In this document: in pieces, positions 52,786 to 61,514 of the stretch
How the letters are laid out: each line of letters begins with the position of its first letter
How positions within the stretch are numbered: the first letter of the stretch is position 1
Assembly: GCF_900496975.1 (NCBI RefSeq)
Contig: NZ_UFQC01000002.1
Span: 186,001 to 250,000, forward strand
Length of the DNA stretch: 64,000 nucleotides
Direction of reading: 5' to 3'
Source of the DNA: Achromobacter veterisilvae
GTDB taxonomy: Bacteria > Pseudomonadota > Gammaproteobacteria > Burkholderiales > Burkholderiaceae_B
Notes under the pieces: generated by a model
What the model was told of the DNA's origin: nothing
Database searches by the model: none
The model's input: the letters and a program-made list of their open reading frames with translations, nothing else
Translations under genes and position numbers: made by a program

Positions 52786-55782
52786 CTACCATTTGTAGCG
52801 CACCCCGATATTGCCGTAATAGGCTTGGCGCTGGTTTCCGTCCAGGTCGAAGCCGTAGCCGGCCGACGCATAGAGCTGGGTCTGTTTGGAGACGGGAGCC
52901 ACCAGGCCCACCCTGACGTCGGCCGAGGTGGAGCCGTACTCCGTGCGCAGCGTGTCGGAATCGCCGAAAACGACGGTCTCGCCATGCCCCATCCGCCGCC
53001 AGAGGTTGAACCGCGCATAGGGCCGGATCTTGTCCGGATTATCGGCATTGCCTTGCACCAGGATACCCAGCCGGCCGGTCACCGCTCCCGAGCCGCTGAA
53101 TCGAATGCTTGAATACTGGTCCTTCGCATTGCCGATATCCGTGTATTGATAGAACAACTGGGCCTGAGGCTGAATCATGATGTCCGGGCTCGGATGGAAC
53201 GAATAGCCGAACTCGGTGGAGGCGGTCAGGCCCCAGCCATCCATGTCGGCGCCCACGCCGCGGTCCGAACGCGATCGTCCGTCGTAGTAGTTGGCCATCA
53301 GCACGTTGTCCCAATACCAATCGGTGCGCTTGAGACGGGTCCAATAAAGACCCAGGCCGTAGGCGTTCAGCCGCAGCGAGCCCGCTGAATTCCCGTGCCG
53401 GCCTTCGACGAAGCCGCTGACATTGCCGCTTGCCTGGCCGTAAGAGCCGAAAAAGCCCAGCCGGTCGGACAGCCCGTCGTCGCGCTGCCGCTCCAGGAGA
53501 TCGGCGCCGGCCTGGCCTATCCAGATATTCCCGCTGAACTTGGGCTCCACGCTGCCGGCCCATTCCTGCTTCATCCGTTGCCCGATGACGCGCGCCCAGC
53601 CGGCTTTGCGTTCCGCCGAACTCAGCAGGGCGTATTGATCGCCCATCCGGTCATGGAAAGTATCCAGCATGCGTCCTGCGATTTGACGCGCGACTTCCGG
53701 GGCGATCACCGCCGGCGCCGTCTCCGGGCGATAGAGGGGGACTTCCTCGACTTCGCCGGTGTCCGGGTCTATCACCAGTTCGGCCGACCGGAGATACCAA
53801 TTCGAGGCATCCGCGGGACTCACGCCGCCGCGATAGAGCTTGTATTCATGCGCGCCGGCGGTGACCGGGGACTCGAGCGAGAACGCGCCATTGTCCGTGC
53901 TGCCGCCATTGATCGCGTCCACCACCTGAATGCCATTGGCGTGGGTCAGCGCGCCTGGCCCTCCGGTGTTCTTGATGCGCAGCTTGCTGGATCCGGTGGC
54001 CGTGCCGCCGTCGACGACGAGTTTGTCGGAGGGGGAGCCGTCCGTACCGAGGTAGGTGTTGAGCGCGATCGTCCCGTCGCCGCTGTAGTTGGCGACCGTA
54101 AGCGTTTTATATACGCCTCCGGCCGGCGCGGCGAAATCGATCAGGCTGGGGTCATTGAGCAGATTGGTGACGTTCGAACTCCCGGTCATATTCCAGACCG
54201 AATTCACCAGGTTGACGGTGGAGGTCGAACCCGCCTGCGTTACCGCCGCGCCGGTCAGCGTGCTATTGGTGGCGGTCAGCGTCAGGTTCGCCGGACCGAA
54301 AGTAGAACGGGCCGGCCGCGTAAGAGTCGGCGGCGGAATGTCGGGATCCAGCGTGGGATCCGGCGCAGCCACGGGCAGCCCGCCCCAAGTCGACTGCACG
54401 CCGCCTGGCGTCACGTACAGCCAGTTGGTCGCGCCCGAGACCTGGGCGCCCGTCAAATTGATGGTTGCGGATCCTCCGTCCACGCCTATCGCGGAGGCCT
54501 GGCTGCTGGTTATCGAACCGCCCACGATGTCCGCGCGCTGCGAGCCCGCGGTTGCGCCGAGCAAGAGCAGGCCCGACGCGGCGGCGCCGGAGGCCGCGAT
54601 GGTGCTGTTCTGGGCATCGAAGACCGAGTTTTCGGTCAGCACGACGCCGTGCGCGCCTTGGCCGCTGGTGCTGACCGTGCCGTTGTCATAGCTGATGTGA
54701 GTGCCGTCGCCGTCGGCCAGAATGCCGAAGGAACCCGCGCCGGTGGTGGTCGTGCCGACCCGGTTTGCGATGATCCGCGTGGCGACGGCTCCGTTGTCCG
54801 TGGTCCCGAACAGTCCCATCGCAGCTTGGCCGGAGGTCGTGAATACGGCGTTCCCAAGCGTGACCTGGCTGCCGTTGATGGCCAGCAGGCCGTAGCTGCG
54901 GTCGCCCTCGGTCGTGATCGTGGCGTTGTCGGCGCCCTGCGGGTTGACCGTGAGCACACTGACCGGGCTCAGGTAGCGATATACGTAAAGACCGGCGCTG
55001 TCGGCGCCTTCGGTATGTATGCGGGTCGTCCCGTTGAATACGGCATTGCCCTCGCCCAGCATGTACAGCCCCTGCGCGTTGGTCCCCACCGTGTGGAGCC
55101 GGACCGTGGAGCCCGCGGCCGCTGTGAACTTGTCGGGGCTGTCCGACACATAGGTCATGTGCAGCGACAGTTCCAGGGCGCGCGCCCAATTCCCCGCGTC
55201 CACGTCGATGTCCAGCGTTCCGCCCGAGGCAATGCTGGCGGAATTGTTGGTGTTGATCATCAGCCCCTTGGGCGACGTTCCGCCCGACGCCTCTATCTTG
55301 AGCGTCGCCCCGTCGCCAACCTGCAAACGATTCGCGGTGCCAGAGATCGTTGGCCCCAGCATGATGCCGTTGACGGACCGGATGGTCACGTTGGAGTTCT
55401 GCTGGAGATCGACGGTGGTATTGGAGTTGTTGCTGCCCTGGATCCCGTAGGTGGTGGACGTGGTGGCGGTCGTCGATATGGTGGTGGTGTTGCCCGGCTG
55501 GAAAACCAGATTTGCCGCCGCCCCGTTGGTACTGAAAATGGCTGTGGCCACGCTGTCCACATTGATGGCTCCGGGCCCGAAGTTCAAGGCCGCGTCGCCT
55601 ATTCGAATGGCGGTTCCGCTGCCGACGATGACATTATCGCCACCGTCGAGCGTTGTCGTGCCGGTGGTCAGGTTCAAGCCTGGATAATCAGTGGCCTGCG
55701 CATTTGCAAAGGCCGCGCATAGCGCCGCGCCAAGTATCGTTCGAGTGGGGAATCCGCCAAAAGACCGCTTAGTGGGTTTCAT
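52786..55782 (-). CDS. Type V autotransporter
   Basis: A 998-residue protein with a signal peptide ending near FANAQA, a long passenger rich in Thr, Ser, Gly and Asn with repeating beta-helix turns (about 30-690), a pertactin-like junction segment (about 540-640, GGVYKTLTVANYSGDGTIALNT split to LTVANYSGDG), and a C-terminal beta-barrel (about 715-998) ending with the aromatic YYGNIGVRYKW. The passenger has no protease triad and no RGD, so an adhesin or surface structure is likelier than an enzyme. Pertactin and BrkA of Bordetella have the same layout. Confidence 0.93.
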   Translation of the reverse strand: MKPTKRSFGGFPTRTILGAALCAAFANAQATDYPGLNLTTGTTTLDGGDNVIVGSGTAIRIGDAALNFGPGAINVDSVATAIFSTNGAAANLVFQPGNTTTISTTATTSTTYGIQGSNNSNTTVDLQQNSNVTIRSVNGIMLGPTISGTANRLQVGDGATLKIEASGGTSPKGLMINTNNSASIASGGTLDIDVDAGNWARALELSLHMTYVSDSPDKFTAAAGSTVRLHTVGTNAQGLYMLGEGNAVFNGTTRIHTEGADSAGLYVYRYLSPVSVLTVNPQGADNATITTEGDRSYGLLAINGSQVTLGNAVFTTSGQAAMGLFGTTDNGAVATRIIANRVGTTTTGAGSFGILADGDGTHISYDNGTVSTSGQGAHGVVLTENSVFDAQNSTIAASGAAASGLLLLGATAGSQRADIVGGSITSSQASAIGVDGGSATINLTGAQVSGATNWLYVTPGGVQSTWGGLPVAAPDPTLDPDIPPPTLTRPARSTFGPANLTLTATNSTLTGAAVTQAGSTSTVNLVNSVWNMTGSSNVTNLLNDPSLIDFAAPAGGVYKTLTVANYSGDGTIALNTYLGTDGSPSDKLVVDGGTATGSSKLRIKNTGGPGALTHANGIQVVDAINGGSTDNGAFSLESPVTAGAHEYKLYRGGVSPADASNWYLRSAELVIDPDTGEVEEVPLYRPETAPAVIAPEVARQIAGRMLDTFHDRMGDQYALLSSAERKAGWARVIGQRMKQEWAGSVEPKFSGNIWIGQAGADLLERQRDDGLSDRLGFFGSYGQASGNVSGFVEGRHGNSAGSLRLNAYGLGLYWTRLKRTDWYWDNVLMANYYDGRSRSDRGVGADMDGWGLTASTEFGYSFHPSPDIMIQPQAQLFYQYTDIGNAKDQYSSIRFSGSGAVTGRLGILVQGNADNPDKIRPYARFNLWRRMGHGETVVFGDSDTLRTEYGSTSADVRVGLVAPVSKQTQLYASAGYGFDLDGNQRQAYYGNIGVRYKW

Positions 55783-56004
55783 GCTCTCTCCATATTTCCG
55801 CCAGTACTGCTGCTAGAAAACGTCGATCAAGCAAAAACTTCGTATTGCGGGCGAAGCGCGGTCAGCGCTATTCGCAAAGTCGGTGCGAGCGCACCTCGCT
55901 TAATAAAAGCGTGCGAATGCATTTATTGCATTTTTACAGATTCGCGGCGAATAATATTGCAATCTATTGCATATCATCGGGACGCGCCGTGCATTTGGCG
56001 CCGG

Positions 56005-56034
56005 AAAAGAAAAACGCCGCTGATAGGGCGGCGT
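56005..56034 (-). terminator. Intrinsic terminator downstream of tRNA-Lys(TTT)
   Basis: On the minus strand the stem ACGCCGC/GCGGCGT (56028-56034 and 56014-56020), seven-base loop, is followed by a T-rich run (56005-56014). It lies about 33 bp after the tRNA CCA end. Confidence 0.88.
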
Positions 56035-56066
56035 AGATTCTGGGTGCTGCAAGGTATTGCGGGGGG

Positions 56067-56142
56067 TGGTGGGCTGAGCGAGACTCGAACTCGCGACCAA
56101 CGGATTAAAAGTCCGCTGCTCTACCGACTGAGCTATCAGCCC
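56067..56142 (-). tRNA. tRNA-Lys (anticodon TTT)
   Basis: A 76-nt minus-strand cloverleaf: acceptor GGGCTGA pairing with TCAGCCC, D-arm GCTCAGTCGGTAGAGC, anticodon loop CTTTTAA with anticodon TTT, T-arm with TTCGAGT, encoded CCA. It decodes AAA and AAG. With the CTT gene at 41656 it gives both lysine isoacceptors within 15 kb. Confidence 0.96.
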
Positions 56143-56274
56143 GACCGAAGCCAAACATTATGGCGTGCTTGAAGCCTTTTGTCAAAAAAAGGATGCAACA
56201 CGCGCGGTCCGGGCGGCAAACGAAACGGCCGCCAGCGGCGGCCGTTCTTCAGGATGGCGAGGGCAGGCCCGGGA

Positions 56275-57072
56275 TTACCAGGCGGCCACCACCGCGCCCT
56301 TGTACTTGGTCTCGATGAATTGCTTCACGGCCGGGCTGTGGTAGATGCTGACCAGCTTGGCGAACTCGGGACGGTCCTTGTCTTTTTCGCGCACGACCAG
56401 CACGTTGGCGTACGGCGAGTCGGGCGACTCCTGGGCGATGGCGTCCTTGGCGGGGTTCAGGCCCGCTTCCAGCGCGAAGTTGGTGTTCACGGCCGACGCG
56501 TCGGTGTCATCCAGCGAGCGCGGCAACTGGGCGGCATCCAGTTCGATGAAGCGCAGCTTCTTCGGGTTTTCGACCACGTCGATCGGGGTCGCCTTCAGGC
56601 CGGTGTCGGGACGCAGCTTGATCAGGCCGTTGGCCTGCAACAGCAACAGCGCGCGGCCGCCGTTGGTCGGGTCGTTCGGCAGCGCGAAGCGGGCGCCTTC
56701 CTTCAGTTCGGACAGCGACTTGATCTTCTTGCTGTAGATGCCGATGGGGAAGATCACGGTCTTGGCGATGCTGACCAGCTTGTAGCCGCGGTCCGCATTG
56801 GCGTTGTCCAGATAGGGCTGGTGCTGGTAGCTGTTGGCGTCGAGGTCGCCCGCGGCCAGCGCCACGTTGGGCTGCACGTAGTCGGAGAACTCGATGACCT
56901 CGATCTTCAGGCCCTGCTTGGCGGCTTCCTGCTTCACCACGTCGAAGATCTGGGCGTGCGGGCCGGCGGTGACGCCGATCTTCAGCGGCTTGTCCTGAGC
57001 CAGCGCGGGCTGGGCGAATACGGCGGCGCCCAGGGCGAACGCGGCCAGCGACTTCAAAACCTTGATGCTCAT
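56275..57072 (-). CDS. metQ: Methionine ABC transporter substrate-binding protein MetQ
   Basis: A 265-residue NlpA-family binding protein for methionine. Family segments are KIGVTAGPHAQI, SYQHQPYLDNANADRGYKL and LPNDPTNGGRALLLLQ. The signal peptide ends AQPALA-QDK and has no lipobox cysteine, so unlike E. coli MetQ it should be a free periplasmic protein. It is the last gene of metN-metI-metQ, 39 bp after metI. Confidence 0.95.
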   Translation of the reverse strand: MSIKVLKSLAAFALGAAVFAQPALAQDKPLKIGVTAGPHAQIFDVVKQEAAKQGLKIEVIEFSDYVQPNVALAAGDLDANSYQHQPYLDNANADRGYKLVSIAKTVIFPIGIYSKKIKSLSELKEGARFALPNDPTNGGRALLLLQANGLIKLRPDTGLKATPIDVVENPKKLRFIELDAAQLPRSLDDTDASAVNTNFALEAGLNPAKDAIAQESPDSPYANVLVVREKDKDRPEFAKLVSIYHSPAVKQFIETKYKGAVVAAW

Positions 57073-57111
57073 GTTGCGAATATCCCGAATGACGGAAGGG
57101 GGGAGGAAAGC

Positions 57112-57765
57112 TCAGCGATGCGAAATGCGGCGCACGTAGCGGTCGCCCAGGCTCTGGATCACCTGGACCAGAACGATCAGCACGATGACGACCGCGGCCA
57201 TCACGTCGGACTGGAAGCGCTGGTAGCCATAGCGGATGGCCAGGTCGCCCAGTCCGCCGCCGCCGATGGCGCCGGCCATCGCCGAATAGCCGATCAGGCT
57301 GACGACCGTTACGACGGTGGCGGCCACCAGGCCGGGCAGGGACTCGGGCAGCAGCACCTTGAGGATGATCTGCACGGGCGACGCGCCCATGGCCCGCGCC
57401 GCGGTGATCAGTCCGGGGTCGACTTCCCGCATGGCGTTCTCGGCGATGCGGGCCATGAACGGAATGGCGGCGACCGACAAGGGCACGATGGCGGCGGTCG
57501 TGCCGATCGAGGTCTGCGCCACGAAGCGCGTGAACGGAATGATGGCGACCATCAGGATGACGAACGGCACCGAACGCGTGGCGTTGATGACCGCGCCCAG
57601 CACGTGGTTGACGGAATGGTTCTCGAGCATGTTGCCGCGCGCGGTCACGGTCAGGACCACGCCCAGCGGAATGCCGACCGCCACCGCGATCGCGCTGGCC
57701 ACGCCCACCATCAGGAGGGTGTCAAGCAGCGACGTAATAAGCAGGTCGATCAGTTGCGGGCTCAT
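57112..57765 (-). CDS. metI: Methionine ABC transporter permease MetI
   Basis: A 217-residue inner-membrane permease with five hydrophobic helices. The first helix region TLLMVGVASAIAVAVGIPLG and the ATPase-contact loop PGLITAARAMGASPVQI are typical. The ATG at 57765 lies 44 bases inside the metN coding region, an unusually long but acceptable overlap; ATG-initiated MSPQLIDLL is the standard MetI N-terminus. Confidence 0.95.
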   Translation of the reverse strand: MSPQLIDLLITSLLDTLLMVGVASAIAVAVGIPLGVVLTVTARGNMLENHSVNHVLGAVINATRSVPFVILMVAIIPFTRFVAQTSIGTTAAIVPLSVAAIPFMARIAENAMREVDPGLITAARAMGASPVQIILKVLLPESLPGLVAATVVTVVSLIGYSAMAGAIGGGGLGDLAIRYGYQRFQSDVMAAVVIVLIVLVQVIQSLGDRYVRRISHR

Positions 57766-58810
57766 GGGCGATTTCTTCTACGGTGATGTCACGGGCGGTC
57801 AAGGCGGCGATCGCGTCCTTGACCGCGGCGGGCGCGCCTTGGGCCAGCACGAACATCGTGCCCACGGCCACGCCCTGGATGTCTTCGACGCGGGCCTGGA
57901 TCAGGTCCACGTCCAGCGAAAACTGCTTGTACAGGTCGGACAGGAACGAGCCCGACGCGTCGTTGCCGGCCAGCGACAGGCGCAGCAGGCGCAGGGCCTG
58001 GCCCGGCCTGTCCGACGCCAGCGTCTGGATGCGCTGCTTGACCGCGGCCAGCGTGGCGTCGGTCAGGTCGGACGCGGTGGCGGCGGACACCATGGCGCGG
58101 GTCACTTCATGGCGGGGCTGCGCGAACACTTCGCGCGTGCTGCCCATTTCCACCACTTCGCCCTGCGACAGCACGGCGACGCGGTCGCAGACCTCACGCA
58201 CCACTTCCATCTGGTGCGTGATCATGACCACGGTCACGCCGGTCTTGCGGTTGATGTCGCGCAGCAGGGCCAGGATGTTGTGCGTGGTTTCAGGGTCCAG
58301 CGCGGAGGTGGCTTCGTCGCTGAGCAGCACGTCGGGGTTGTTGGCCAGGGCGCGGGCGATGCCGACGCGCTGCTTCTGGCCGCCGCTGATCTGGCTGGGA
58401 TAGCGGTCGCGCAGATGCTCCAGGCCCACCAGCGCCAGCAGGCGCTCGACGCGGGCCGGGATCTCGGCCTTGTCGACGCCCGCGATTTCCAGCGGCAGCG
58501 CCACGTTGCCGTACACCGTGCGGCGCGACAGCAGGTTGAACCCCTGGAACACCATGCCGATGCGGCGGCGCTGGGCCCGCAACTGCGCTTCGCCCAGGCC
58601 CGTCAGCGGCTGGCCGCCGATGGCGATCGTGCCTTCGTTGGGCCGTTCCAGCAGGTTGATGCACTGGACCAGCGTGCTTTTGCCGGCCCCGCTGGGGCCG
58701 ATGATGCCGAAGACCTCGCCCTGCTCGATGTGCAGGTTGATGCCCCGCAGCGCCTGGAATTGTCCATGCGGCGTGGCATAGGTCTTGGATAGGTTCTCGA
58801 TGTGAATCAT
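57722..58810 (-). CDS. metN: Methionine ABC transporter ATP-binding protein MetN
   Basis: A 362-residue ATPase. Walker A GPSGAGKSTLVQ, signature ISGGQKQRVGIARAL and Walker B LLSDEATSALDP are clear. A C-terminal NIL domain (about 270-345), which in MetN binds methionine and shuts down import when the cell is full, is present. First gene of the metNIQ operon. Confidence 0.96.
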   Translation of the reverse strand: MIHIENLSKTYATPHGQFQALRGINLHIEQGEVFGIIGPSGAGKSTLVQCINLLERPNEGTIAIGGQPLTGLGEAQLRAQRRRIGMVFQGFNLLSRRTVYGNVALPLEIAGVDKAEIPARVERLLALVGLEHLRDRYPSQISGGQKQRVGIARALANNPDVLLSDEATSALDPETTHNILALLRDINRKTGVTVVMITHQMEVVREVCDRVAVLSQGEVVEMGSTREVFAQPRHEVTRAMVSAATASDLTDATLAAVKQRIQTLASDRPGQALRLLRLSLAGNDASGSFLSDLYKQFSLDVDLIQARVEDIQGVAVGTMFVLAQGAPAAVKDAIAALTARDITVEEIAHEPATDRPAYYVAA

Positions 58811-58831
58811 GGCAAGCGATTTTGTCTCTTC

Positions 58832-58890
58832 TCTCTTCTAAAGAGAACGACCGTTTTTTCCATTTTTAATAACTTTAAGTAATATAGAGG
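58832..58890 (-). promoter_or_regulatory. AT-rich metN promoter region with a short palindrome
   Basis: Directly upstream of metN, TCTCTT-CTA-AAGAGA (58832-58846) is a perfect dyad, followed by about 40 bases of A/T-rich sequence (58851-58890) that contrasts with the GC-rich genome. A promoter with an operator is likely; the regulator is unknown and it does not match the MetJ box. Confidence 0.45.
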
Positions 58891-58944
58891 CTCGAACTCC
58901 CGCCGGGCGGCCTCGCCGGAAGGGGCCGGCCAGAACGCGGAAAT

Positions 58945-58978
58945 GGGCAGCCGGGAAGGAGAACCTTCCCGGCTGCCC
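58945..58978. other. Long perfect hairpin downstream of the GH31 gene
   Basis: A 15-bp perfect stem GGGCAGCCGGGAAGG/CCTTCCCGGCTGCCC with an AGAA tetraloop. It lies 41 bp after the stop of the minus-strand GH31 gene. There is no T-run on that strand, so it is either a weak terminator or a 3' end stabilising structure. Confidence 0.75.
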
Positions 58979-59019
58979 ACCTGTTTTTCCAGGCTGGCCG
59001 CGCCGTGTTTAACGCGTGT

Positions 59020-61245
59020 TCAGCGCGCGCGCGAGATGCGGACTTCCGCGCCGCGGCGCTTGACCTCCAGCCCCTCGGACGGAGAAATGCGCAAGCCCTC
59101 CAGTCCCTTGATGTAGCTGGAACCCTGCATCTGCATCACGCGGATCTTGTTGCGCATGACGACCGGATTGTGCACCGGCATGCCGAACATCCAGACTTCG
59201 TCCAGGATGCGGGCGGAATTGAACTCGCCCGTATGCTGGGCCGCCGGTCCGAGACAGAGCATGTGCCCTTCGCGGCCGAACACCGGGAACTGGCCCAGTT
59301 CGCAATCGATCGTCCAGGTGGTGCCGCCTTCGTAGCGGTGCCCCGTGTTCAGGTCCCACCAGGCTTCGCCCTTGGGCAGGTAGACGCGCACCTGCTTGCC
59401 GGGCTCGGTCACGGGCGCCACCAGCAGCGCCGGGCCCAGCAGGTATTGCAGGTCCCAGTCGTGCGAATGGGGGTCGTTCGGGAACGACAGGGCCATGGAG
59501 CGCTGCACCGGCAGGCCGGTGCGCGCCGAATCCTCGATGGCGCCCAGCACATAGGGCACCAGGCGGTAGCGCCACTGCATCCAGGTCCTGGCCTGCGCCA
59601 GGGTGTCTTCGCCGAAGTCCCAGGGCATCAAGCCTTCCACGCCCTGGAAGGAGAAGTTGGACGAGAACACGCCGACGGTCAGCCAGCGCAGGTAGAGTTC
59701 GGGGGTCATGCCGGCGCGGTCGCGCGAAGCCGAGCCGATCCCGTGCACCTGCACGGGCAGGCCGCTCGCGCCGATCGACAGGGCCGTGCGCAAGGTATGG
59801 CGCAGGCCTTCCCAGTTGTTCTCGACCTGCGGCCCCACCTGCCACGGCAGGCGCTGCGCGGCGGGGAACAGATCGGAGCTGGGCACCACGCCCTCGGGCG
59901 GGACCTTCAGGCCGGCGACCGCGTCGAACAGCGCCCGGCGCACCAGCAGCGGATACATGCTGCGCAGCGCGGGGCCGGTTTCGCCGTTGCGGGCCGTCAC
60001 GCCGTCGGGAATGGCGATCTGGGCGTCGCACGCGGGCGCGTCCAGGCCGTCTTCCACCAGTTGGCGATGGCGCTCCACCCACAGGTTGTAGATGTCGCGG
60101 TAGGTCAGGTCCAGCAGGCCGTAGGGCTGCCCCGACGTGGCGGCATTGCCGTCGAACACCTGGGCCGAACCGTCGTCCTTGGCCAGCAGCCAGCCGCGGT
60201 CTTCCAGTTCCTCGAACAGCGGGCTGGTCTTCAGCACGCCGGGGAAGCCGGACGCGGCGACGTGCACGTTGTGCTTGTGGAAGAGCGCCAGCATCTGCTT
60301 GGCGTCCGGGAAGCGCTGGGCGTCCCATTCGAAAACCGTCTTGTCCGCCTGGAAACCCCAGGCCGCCGGCTGCGCCAGCGTCACGGCGTCGACCGGAATC
60401 TGGTTTTCACGCATGCGCGCCACCAGGGCCACCGTCTCGGTGGGCATCTGGCCCGCGGCCTGCTGCAGCCACGCGCCCATCGCCCAGAGCGAGGGCTGGC
60501 CGGCGCGGCCGGTCAGCGCGGTGTATTGATTGAGGATTTCACCGGGTTCGCCCACGAACAGGAACAGGTCGAGGACGGCGTCGTCCACGGTCAGCAGGTA
60601 CGCCGAATCCGCGGGCGCGACGCCCACCGAATGCTCGACGCGGCGCATCGTGTTCACATAGACGCCCCAGCCGCGCGGGCTCCAGGCCAGCGGCAGCGCG
60701 CGGTGTTCCGGGTCGTCGGACACCACGGATTCCTCGCGGCGGTTCAGGTCGCCCGGGGTCTCGCCCAGGCCGAACACGCGCTCTTCGGCCCGCAGCGCGA
60801 AACCCGCCGTCCAGACGGCGTCCTCGGCCTGGTCCAGCGCGTTGTGCCCGAATGCGGGCGTATGCGCGGAAACCTCGGACTCGAACACCCGTTCCTCGTT
60901 GCGGTAGAGCGCCACGCGCACGGGATTGGACAGTATCTCCAGGACGACGTCGCCCTGGGCGATCCGCCAGCCGTCGCCGTCGTCGCGCGGGGAAATGGCC
61001 GCCTCGCCCACGGCCTCCTGGCGCGCGAGCAGCATTTCCGCCACGGCGCGCGCTCGCGCGCCGGGCTTGTCATCGGTAAGGTGGTTCGCCTCGCCGCAGC
61101 GCAGGCGAAAAACACCAGGCGCATGCGCCTCGACTACCAGGTGCAACCCATCGCCCGCGTCGAAATCGATGCGACTGGGGCGGGACGTCAGCAGCTCGAC
61201 GGTATCGAGCTGGGTAGTATGGGCAAAGTCGAACTTGGGCGGCAC
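59020..61245 (-). CDS. Glycoside hydrolase family 31-like protein with altered active site
   Basis: A 741-residue protein of the alpha-glucosidase/alpha-xylosidase family by its N-terminal domain (VFGLGETPGDLNRR) and barrel architecture. Comparison from memory with YicI places Asp407 (ACDAQI) at the nucleophile, but Gln473 (QVGPQVENNW) where the acid/base Asp of WGGD or WTGDN belongs, and HGIGS for the HDIGGF motif. The protein may be inactive, use another mechanism, or act on an unusual ligand. It starts at a GTG and has no signal peptide, so it is cytosolic. No sugar transporter or regulator is adjacent. Confidence 0.85.
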   Translation of the reverse strand: MPPKFDFAHTTQLDTVELLTSRPSRIDFDAGDGLHLVVEAHAPGVFRLRCGEANHLTDDKPGARARAVAEMLLARQEAVGEAAISPRDDGDGWRIAQGDVVLEILSNPVRVALYRNEERVFESEVSAHTPAFGHNALDQAEDAVWTAGFALRAEERVFGLGETPGDLNRREESVVSDDPEHRALPLAWSPRGWGVYVNTMRRVEHSVGVAPADSAYLLTVDDAVLDLFLFVGEPGEILNQYTALTGRAGQPSLWAMGAWLQQAAGQMPTETVALVARMRENQIPVDAVTLAQPAAWGFQADKTVFEWDAQRFPDAKQMLALFHKHNVHVAASGFPGVLKTSPLFEELEDRGWLLAKDDGSAQVFDGNAATSGQPYGLLDLTYRDIYNLWVERHRQLVEDGLDAPACDAQIAIPDGVTARNGETGPALRSMYPLLVRRALFDAVAGLKVPPEGVVPSSDLFPAAQRLPWQVGPQVENNWEGLRHTLRTALSIGASGLPVQVHGIGSASRDRAGMTPELYLRWLTVGVFSSNFSFQGVEGLMPWDFGEDTLAQARTWMQWRYRLVPYVLGAIEDSARTGLPVQRSMALSFPNDPHSHDWDLQYLLGPALLVAPVTEPGKQVRVYLPKGEAWWDLNTGHRYEGGTTWTIDCELGQFPVFGREGHMLCLGPAAQHTGEFNSARILDEVWMFGMPVHNPVVMRNKIRVMQMQGSSYIKGLEGLRISPSEGLEVKRRGAEVRISRAR

Positions 61246-61322
61246 AGAGCATCCCCCGGCTTAAGCCAAAAACCATCAAAAGACGCTATTTTGACGGATT
61301 TGGGCTTTGAAATAAACTCGGT

Positions 61323-61358
61323 CCCTCTTTTGGACGGCCATCTCATCCAAAAAAGGGG
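61323..61358. promoter_or_regulatory. Inverted repeat in the upstream region of the GH31 gene
   Basis: CCCTCTTTTGGA (61323-61334) faces TCCAAAAAAGGGG (61346-61358) across an 11-base centre with one mismatch. It lies about 80-115 bp upstream of the GH31 start, in a 269-bp gap between GH31 and the mnmC stop. It may be an operator for GH31 or the terminator of mnmC. Confidence 0.45.
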
Positions 61359-61514
61359 TCTAAAGCCCCGGCAATCGCCCCTGGGCGCAGAGGCCGGCCG
61401 GGCCGCCGAAACGCCGGGTCGGGCACAAATTCAGGCCCAATTGGCGCCAAATCCTGGCAATTCCTGCATTCTACGCCACCTGGCACCCCGTCCCCCTGTC
61501 CGTCCCGGCTTTTT

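Noticed and set aside
41656..56142. Genomic island bounded by the two tRNA-Lys genes
   Set aside because: The tRNAs differ in anticodon, are both complete, and no integrase, transposase or direct repeat was seen; the genes between are mostly core-like.
58945..58978. Strong intrinsic terminator for the GH31 gene
   Set aside because: The stem is perfect but no T-run follows on the minus strand, so it is listed only as a hairpin.
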